Shown piece after piece: positions 40,613-45,102 of a stretch of 45,102 nucleotides of DNA. The notes under the pieces are model-generated. The model did not search any database, was not told the origin of the DNA, and saw only the letters and a program-made list of their open reading frames with translations. Every line of letters starts with the position of its first letter. Positions within the stretch are counted from its first letter, which is position 1. Position numbers and translations under genes: made by a program. Source of the stretch: Bacillota bacterium (GTDB taxonomy: Bacteria > Bacillota > Clostridia > Acetivibrionales > DSM-1351). The stretch lies in contig JAEZIU010000297.1 in NCBI GenBank assembly GCA_023436485.1, forward strand, positions 1 through 45,102, in the 5' to 3' direction.

Positions 40613-42346
40613 TTGGGATTCGTAAAAGGATTAAGCAAATACATTATATATGACAAAAAAAATATAAAACATGACTTTGAATTAAAGGAAACAAAGTCGG
40701 TTAATTGTGAAAGGGCAAAAAATGCTGCTTCTATGGACACCTTTGATAGTGAAGAGTTCAAGGATTACTTTGATGAATGCCCTGTTAAGGATGAATATCT
40801 TGAAGAACACGTGTCAGACGAAATAGATAATAATAAAAGCATGATGAGAAAAATATATAACATACCTGAAAACAGTGATATTGTATACAGGGAGTTCAAT
40901 ATAACCGTGCAAGATGAGAATTATCAGGCTTTTATAGTATTTATTGACGGAATGACGGACAGTAGTATTATAAGCAATAACATTCTTCAACCTTTAATGA
41001 TTTTATCAAACCTTGAGATTAAACAAGAGGTGAAGGATGTAGGCGAATTTATATTCAACAGACTTATACCTTTTAATCAGTTAAAAAAAGCAAAAGATTT
41101 TAAAGATGTTGTAAGTAACATCAATTTTGGGGGTTGTGCAATATTTGTAGACGGATTGGAGTATGCATACACGGCTGATACCAAAAAGTGGGAACACAGA
41201 AATGTGGGTGAGCCGAATTCCGAAACTGTTATAAGAGGACCGCAAGAGGCTTTTAATGAACAAATAAGAGCAAATACCGCCCTTTTAAGGAAAATATTAA
41301 AGGACAAAGACTTGACAATCAAGGGACTTACAATAGGGAAGCGAAGCAATACTCCCTGTGCTGTTATGTATATCCATGATATTGCAAATGAATCTCTTGT
41401 AAATGAAGTAATAAAGAGAGTCAAAAGTATAAAGGTTGATTATATATTTGATTCGGGCGAATTGGAGCAACTGTTAGAAGACAGCACTTTTCTGACAGCA
41501 CCACAGATATTTGCAACTGAAAGACCCGATACTGTTGCAAGAATGCTTGCTCAGGGGAACATAGCCGTTATACTGGATGGAAGTCCATATGTGCTTGTGA
41601 TGCCCGCTACAATAACGGAATACCTTAGTACACCTGAAGATATAAACATAAGATTTCCATATGTGAACTTTATACGTATGATAAGAATAATAGGTGTTGT
41701 CATAGCACTTTTACTACCGGGATTATATATAGCTGTAACAAACTATCATCAGGAAATGATTCCGACTAATCTATTATTTGCCATTGAGGCTTCAAGAGAG
41801 ATTGTTCCTTTTCCAACAGTTATTGAAATATTAATAATGGAGTTTTCTTTTGAACTAATAAGAGAAGCAGGGATTAGAGTACCGGGAGCTATCGGTTCTA
41901 CAATAGGCATCGTTGGAGGTCTGATTTTAGGACAGGCAGCTGTTTCAGCAAATCTTGTAAGCCCGATATTAATAATAGTAGTAGCTATTACCGCACTAGG
42001 TTCCTTTTCAATACCTAGTTTTTCTATGTCCTTCTCCATAAGAATAATTAGATTTGCCTATATAATGTTAGGCTCTGTAGCGGGGTTTTTTGGAATAGCA
42101 TTAGGGCTGCTGTTGAACTCTCTGCTCCTTGCATCTTCAAAATCTTTTGGAGTCCCTTTTCTGGCACCATTCGGGCCTATTACAAATGGAAAATATTCGG
42201 ACAAGATAATGAGAAAACCCATGTGGAAACAGGAGAAAAGGCCCGACTACCTGAATACAAAGGACATTATTAAGCAGCCTGAAATAAGCAGAGGTTGGAC
42301 TCGCAGTGAAAAAGGTGAGGATGGAGGTGAGGATGATGAGGAATAA
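40613..42346 (+). CDS. gerKA: Spore germination protein, GerAA/GerKA family (second operon)
   Basis: A 577-residue A subunit. The hydrophilic N-terminal domain has an extra acidic leader of about 80 residues compared with the first operon's copy, then family segments AFIVFIDGMTDSSIISNNIL, NTALLRKILKDKDLTIKGLT and GNIAVILDGSPYVLVMPATI. The membrane part shows LLPGLYIAVTNYHQEMIPTN, REAGIRVPGAIGSTIGIVGG and FLAPFGPITNGKYSD. The tail is acidic (EKGEDGGEDDEE). Start TTG 40613 after AGGAG. It overlaps gerKB by 11 bases. It is a paralogue of the minus-strand gene, and only distantly similar, so it may respond to a different germinant. Confidence 0.92.
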   Translation: MGFVKGLSKYIIYDKKNIKHDFELKETKSVNCERAKNAASMDTFDSEEFKDYFDECPVKDEYLEEHVSDEIDNNKSMMRKIYNIPENSDIVYREFNITVQDENYQAFIVFIDGMTDSSIISNNILQPLMILSNLEIKQEVKDVGEFIFNRLIPFNQLKKAKDFKDVVSNINFGGCAIFVDGLEYAYTADTKKWEHRNVGEPNSETVIRGPQEAFNEQIRANTALLRKILKDKDLTIKGLTIGKRSNTPCAVMYIHDIANESLVNEVIKRVKSIKVDYIFDSGELEQLLEDSTFLTAPQIFATERPDTVARMLAQGNIAVILDGSPYVLVMPATITEYLSTPEDINIRFPYVNFIRMIRIIGVVIALLLPGLYIAVTNYHQEMIPTNLLFAIEASREIVPFPTVIEILIMEFSFELIREAGIRVPGAIGSTIGIVGGLILGQAAVSANLVSPILIIVVAITALGSFSIPSFSMSFSIRIIRFAYIMLGSVAGFFGIALGLLLNSLLLASSKSFGVPFLAPFGPITNGKYSDKIMRKPMWKQEKRPDYLNTKDIIKQPEISRGWTRSEKGEDGGEDDEE

Positions 42347-43439
42347 CGAGGGCTTTGGTTCATGGGAATCAATCTGTTTACTAATAAATATGATTTTCGT
42401 TCAGGTAATATTGTATTATCCCAAAGATGCTGCAAGTATGGGGGGGAGTGCAGGATGGATTATACCTATTGTAGTAACAATAATCGCCTATATATATTTT
42501 GCCATAGCCACCGGGTTTTATAGGCAACATGGAAATCTTGACTTACTTGAAATATGCGAAAAATCAGCAGGAAGGATATTTAAAATAATTGTTGGCCTTT
42601 TAGTAGCTTTATTACTTATATTACTGGAAGTATCTCTTTTGGGCCAGTACGCACATTCACTGAAAATAGTATCACTTGATAAATCTCCATTAGCATATAT
42701 TCTTTTACTTTTCCTTGTAGGGATGGCTGCGACAGCATATTACGGAGTAGAAGTTGTAGCACGTATAAGTGCTTTTATAGTACCGATATGCATAATAGGA
42801 TTTATTTTAATAACAATAGGAGTTATCCCAGAATATAGTATAGACAATCTGTTCCCAATATTAGGTAAAGGTGTTAATTCAATAATAAACGGAAGTACTG
42901 TCAGCTTGCATATATTTTCTCCGCTGCTGCTAATATTTTTTATGATACCTTTTTTTAAGAGAAGGAATCTAAACCGTGTAGGCTATTTATCAATAACCAT
43001 ATCAGGATTAATAATGCTTTGGTCCACTTTATCATTTTTATTGACATATCCGTATGAAATGGCAGTCGGTAAAAAAATACCAATATATCAGATGGCAAGA
43101 CTTATTGAAATCGGAGATTATATACAAAGAGTGGAATCAGTATTTGTATTGGTATTTTCACTATCATCAATATTATTCATGGGTGCCTTGTTTACTTTCA
43201 TAATCCATATAATTGCTAAAACTCTTGATTTGGACAGACATCAGCCGATTATACTGCCAACAGCAGTAATAATATACTCTATGACATTTTTTAAAAAAGG
43301 ACTTCAGTTTCACCTACCGGGAAATCAATTGACAAACATACTATGGATTTTGGCACTTTTGCTGCCAATTATTGTACTGATTATTGGTTCTATAAAAAAA
43401 GTAGGGTCTGAAAATGAAGGAGGGCAAGACTATGAGTAA
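42336..43439 (+). CDS. gerKB: Spore germination permease, GerAB/GerKB family (second operon)
   Basis: A 367-residue permease with about ten helices. The N terminus reads EGFGSWESICLLINMIFVQV; other parts are YYGVEVVARISAFIVPICII, FPILGKGVNSIINGS and a late helix pair. GerAB family but divergent from the first operon's B subunit. The start is ATG 42336 (or 42333) after GGAGGTGA inside the end of gerKA; the reading frame itself extends back to 42306. Its end overlaps gerKC by eight bases. Confidence 0.9.
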   Translation: MRNNEGFGSWESICLLINMIFVQVILYYPKDAASMGGSAGWIIPIVVTIIAYIYFAIATGFYRQHGNLDLLEICEKSAGRIFKIIVGLLVALLLILLEVSLLGQYAHSLKIVSLDKSPLAYILLLFLVGMAATAYYGVEVVARISAFIVPICIIGFILITIGVIPEYSIDNLFPILGKGVNSIINGSTVSLHIFSPLLLIFFMIPFFKRRNLNRVGYLSITISGLIMLWSTLSFLLTYPYEMAVGKKIPIYQMARLIEIGDYIQRVESVFVLVFSLSSILFMGALFTFIIHIIAKTLDLDRHQPIILPTAVIIYSMTFFKKGLQFHLPGNQLTNILWILALLLPIIVLIIGSIKKVGSENEGGQDYE

Positions 43440-44613
43440 GATAGCCAGACTTTTTTGTATCATTATATGTATAACTACAATTACGGTAACTCTGACAGGC
43501 TGTTATGACAACAGAGAAATTGAAGACTTAGCCTATGTAGTAGCAATCGGAATAGATGAAGCTGATAACAATATGTTTAATCTTACATTTCAGACTGCTG
43601 TACCAAAATCAGTAACCAAAGGCGAAGGTGAAACAACAGATATAAAAACCTTCAAGACTGATAATTTCCTTTCAGGCTTCAAGAAAACAGGAAGATATCT
43701 AAGTAAAAAAATAAATTTGTCCCATACAAAAATAATTGTAGTTTCTGAAGAAATAGCAAAAAAAGGGCTACAACCATTTCTGAATGGTTTACAAAACTAC
43801 ATGGAGCTTCGTCCTAACGTAAATATTATTGTTTCTGCAAACGGAGCAAAAAACTATATAGAGTCCTTGCAACCTAAACTTTCAGCAAGCCCTACCAAAT
43901 TTTACGATATGATGTTTAAATCTTACCAAACTGATTTTCGTGTTCCAAGTTCTGAGCTGGGGGACTATTTATACAAAATACACAGCTCGGGTGCCCAACC
44001 TGTAACAATATATACAGATGTGGATAATAACGTTATTGACAGTAAAAAGCCTGAAACAGACAAACCTGAGGAAGAGGCGGATAAGGGAAAGAAGAATATG
44101 TCCGTAAAGGGTCTGGCTGTATTTAATGGGGACAAAATGACAGGAAGTCTTGATTCGGCAGAAACCTCCATATATGCATTAATGACAGGGTCTATAGATA
44201 GCATAAAACTAGAGGTTAAAGACCCACTGGACGAAAGGTATAAAATATTAAGCAATGTAAGGAAAGATAGGTCCTCCAAAACAAGCGTACAGGTATATGG
44301 GAATAAACCTCAAATAAATATAGACTTCAAACTTCATGCTGACATAGAAGCTGTTCAAAGCGATATAAATTACTCCGATTCTGCGAAGTTACAGAAAGTT
44401 CAAAAGGAGTATGAAGATTATATAAAAAATGAAATGAACAGCCTTCTTACTAAAGCGTCATATGAGTATAAAAGCGATATATTTGGTTTTGGACAGATCG
44501 CAAAGAAAAATTACATGTCTATATCCCAATGGGAGAAAGTCAAATGGCACGAAATCTTCTCCAATGCTGCTTACAGGGTCAAAGTAAGCATGACGGTATC
44601 GGGTCAGCAATAA
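43432..44613 (+). CDS. gerKC: Spore germination lipoprotein, GerAC/GerKC family (second operon)
   Basis: A 393-residue lipoprotein with lipobox TLTGC (Cys about 23) and the family start YDNREIEDLAYVVAIGIDEA. Conserved are SHTKIIVVSEEIAKKGLQPF and, near the C terminus, YEYKSDIFGFGQIAKKNY. A Lys/Glu-rich insertion (about residues 203-224) precedes the conserved VKGLAVFNGDKM. Start ATG 43432 after AAGGAGGG; overlaps gerKB. Confidence 0.92.
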   Translation: MSKIARLFCIIICITTITVTLTGCYDNREIEDLAYVVAIGIDEADNNMFNLTFQTAVPKSVTKGEGETTDIKTFKTDNFLSGFKKTGRYLSKKINLSHTKIIVVSEEIAKKGLQPFLNGLQNYMELRPNVNIIVSANGAKNYIESLQPKLSASPTKFYDMMFKSYQTDFRVPSSELGDYLYKIHSSGAQPVTIYTDVDNNVIDSKKPETDKPEEEADKGKKNMSVKGLAVFNGDKMTGSLDSAETSIYALMTGSIDSIKLEVKDPLDERYKILSNVRKDRSSKTSVQVYGNKPQINIDFKLHADIEAVQSDINYSDSAKLQKVQKEYEDYIKNEMNSLLTKASYEYKSDIFGFGQIAKKNYMSISQWEKVKWHEIFSNAAYRVKVSMTVSGQQ

Positions 44614-44634
44614 ATAGAATCGGGAGTGAATAAA

Positions 44635-44802
44635 ATGGTAGGTAATATTATTATAGTATTATTATTAGTCTGGATATGTATATATTCATTCAGCTTCGGA
44701 GTATATACATGGAAAAATAGCAACTGGTTCGGCGGATTGATAGTAATTCTGTTATCCTTAACATCACTGTTGCTTCCTGCAGCAATAATGTTTTATAGCT
44801 AA
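44635..44802 (+). CDS. 55-codon two-helix membrane protein at the end of the second ger operon
   Basis: A short gene: ATG 44635, TAA 44800-44802, 55 residues. SD GGGAGTGA is six bases upstream. It starts with MVGNIIIVLLLVWICIY, has a short loop with WKNSNWFGG, then a second helix IVILLSLTSLLLPAAIMF. It lies 21 bases after gerKC. Its topology and operon position are those of the 71-residue protein in the minus-strand ger operon, so it is a candidate D-type receptor subunit; no sequence homology between the two is obvious. Confidence 0.72.
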   Translation: MVGNIIIVLLLVWICIYSFSFGVYTWKNSNWFGGLIVILLSLTSLLLPAAIMFYS

Positions 44803-44830
44803 AACCTACACCAAAAATTGGTATAGGTTT
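44802..44830 (+). terminator. Weak hairpin after the second ger operon
   Basis: AAACCTACACC (44802-44812) and GGTATAGGTTT (44820-44830) form an 11-bp stem with one mismatch and a 7-base loop, but no long T run follows. It may end the ger operon before the tandem promoters. Confidence 0.45.
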
Positions 44831-44835
44831 ACGTG

Positions 44836-44872
44836 TTGACACACCCATACTTACTATGTTAACATAATTAAG
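44836..44872 (+). promoter_or_regulatory. Tandem promoter P1 (rRNA-type)
   Basis: TTGACA (44836-44841), 18 bases, TAACAT (44860-44865). The conserved AATTAAGCTG follows; with the last -10 base at -7, the start is G44872. A small hairpin CTGT-TTCG-ACAG lies at the predicted 5' end. Confidence 0.75.
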
Positions 44873-44917
44873 CTGTTTCGACAGATAACACTTAACAAAA
44901 AATGAAATAAAAAAAGG

Positions 44918-44954
44918 TTGACACAGCGACAAATTGCATGGTAATATAGTCAAG
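44918..44954 (+). promoter_or_regulatory. Tandem promoter P2 (rRNA-type)
   Basis: TTGACA (44918-44923), 18 bases, TAATAT (44942-44947), then AGTCAAGCTG; predicted start G44954. The 5' end can fold as TGTC-GCGGAA-GACA. The motif GA-pyrimidine-AACACTTAA occurs downstream of both P1 and P2. Confidence 0.8.
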
Positions 44955-45025
44955 CTGTCGCGGAAGACAACACTTAAATTGTTCAAGGTAGTGTTAACTA
45001 CCAAAAACTGAAAGTAAAAAAAGTG

Positions 45026-45061
45026 TTGACAACAAGATAGCAAAGTGTTAATATAATTAAG
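45026..45061 (+). promoter_or_regulatory. Tandem promoter P3 (rRNA-type)
   Basis: TTGACA (45026-45031), 17 bases, TAATAT (45049-45054), then AATTAAGCTG; predicted start G45061, with CTTGC/GCAAG (45065-45069 and 45082-45086) as a short hairpin. The transcript runs off the right edge; an rRNA operon is the likely target, but no rRNA sequence is inside the window. Confidence 0.82.
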
Positions 45062-45102
45062 CTGCTTGCGACAAACAAACAGCAAGAACCTTGCAAAGCA
45101 GT

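Noticed and set aside
44690..45085. 131-codon open frame on the minus strand over the tandem promoters
   Set aside because: It overlaps a good small gene and three strong promoters, has no SD, and its translation looks random.

Overview
The window looks like a chromosomal segment of an anaerobic, spore-forming, cellulosome-producing Clostridium of the Ruminiclostridium/Clostridium cellulolyticum type. This is an inference from gene content, not from a search. The DNA is AT-rich, Shine-Dalgarno sites are strong and TTG/GTG starts are common. There are two germinant-receptor operons and a YhbH-SpoVR pair, and one secreted esterase carries a type I dockerin with the Ala-Leu recognition pair usual in that group. 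I see no insertion sequence, prophage or CRISPR array.

Region 1 (1-9957) holds the end of yhbH, spoVR, and htpG behind a perfect CIRCE operator with a second dyad over the core promoter. It also holds an acyl-CoA synthetase with its XRE-cupin partner, a methyl-accepting chemotaxis protein, an HD-GYP protein and a LysR regulator. The last two genes converge on a shared 12-bp palindrome that encodes the end of both proteins.

Region 2 (10075-17765) carries the long single-chain purL, a TIM-barrel sugar isomerase/epimerase, a DUF4097-like lipoprotein, and a glucuronoyl esterase (CE15) with an N-terminal dockerin. The esterase is preceded by about 500 bases of structured non-coding sequence.

Region 3 (17780-28457) is a monoderm Tad/Flp pilus locus running from a strong sigma-A promoter: tadZ, tadA, tadB, tadC, an Flp-type pilin, a TadE-like pseudopilin, a 715-residue DUF5702-type protein, a second TadE-like protein with an apparent CTG start, a prepilin peptidase, a membrane FHA protein and a second prepilin peptidase. 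All four pilin-like proteins share a G|xxTV motif. Only the giant one lacks Glu at +5, the signature of a tip subunit in type II secretion pseudopili (GspK).

Region 4 (28452-31662) contains a patatin-like lipase, a small EamA transporter, yjbQ, an unknown protein and a dCMP deaminase.

Region 5 (31732-44802) is an island for spore germination and cell wall: a secreted amidase, a ger operon in the order A-C-small-B on the minus strand, a 3D-domain protein, a c-di-AMP (ydaO-yuaA) riboswitch with terminator in front of dapB, a D,D-carboxypeptidase homologue in which all three active-site motifs are altered, and a second ger operon in the order A-B-C-small on the plus strand. Both ger operons carry a tiny two-helix membrane protein that may be a fourth (D) receptor subunit; one has only 55 codons.

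The window ends (44836-45102) in three tandem TTGACA/TAATAT-type promoters, each predicted to start at the G of GCTG. This is the layout of a ribosomal RNA operon promoter, and an rRNA operon probably begins just beyond the right edge.
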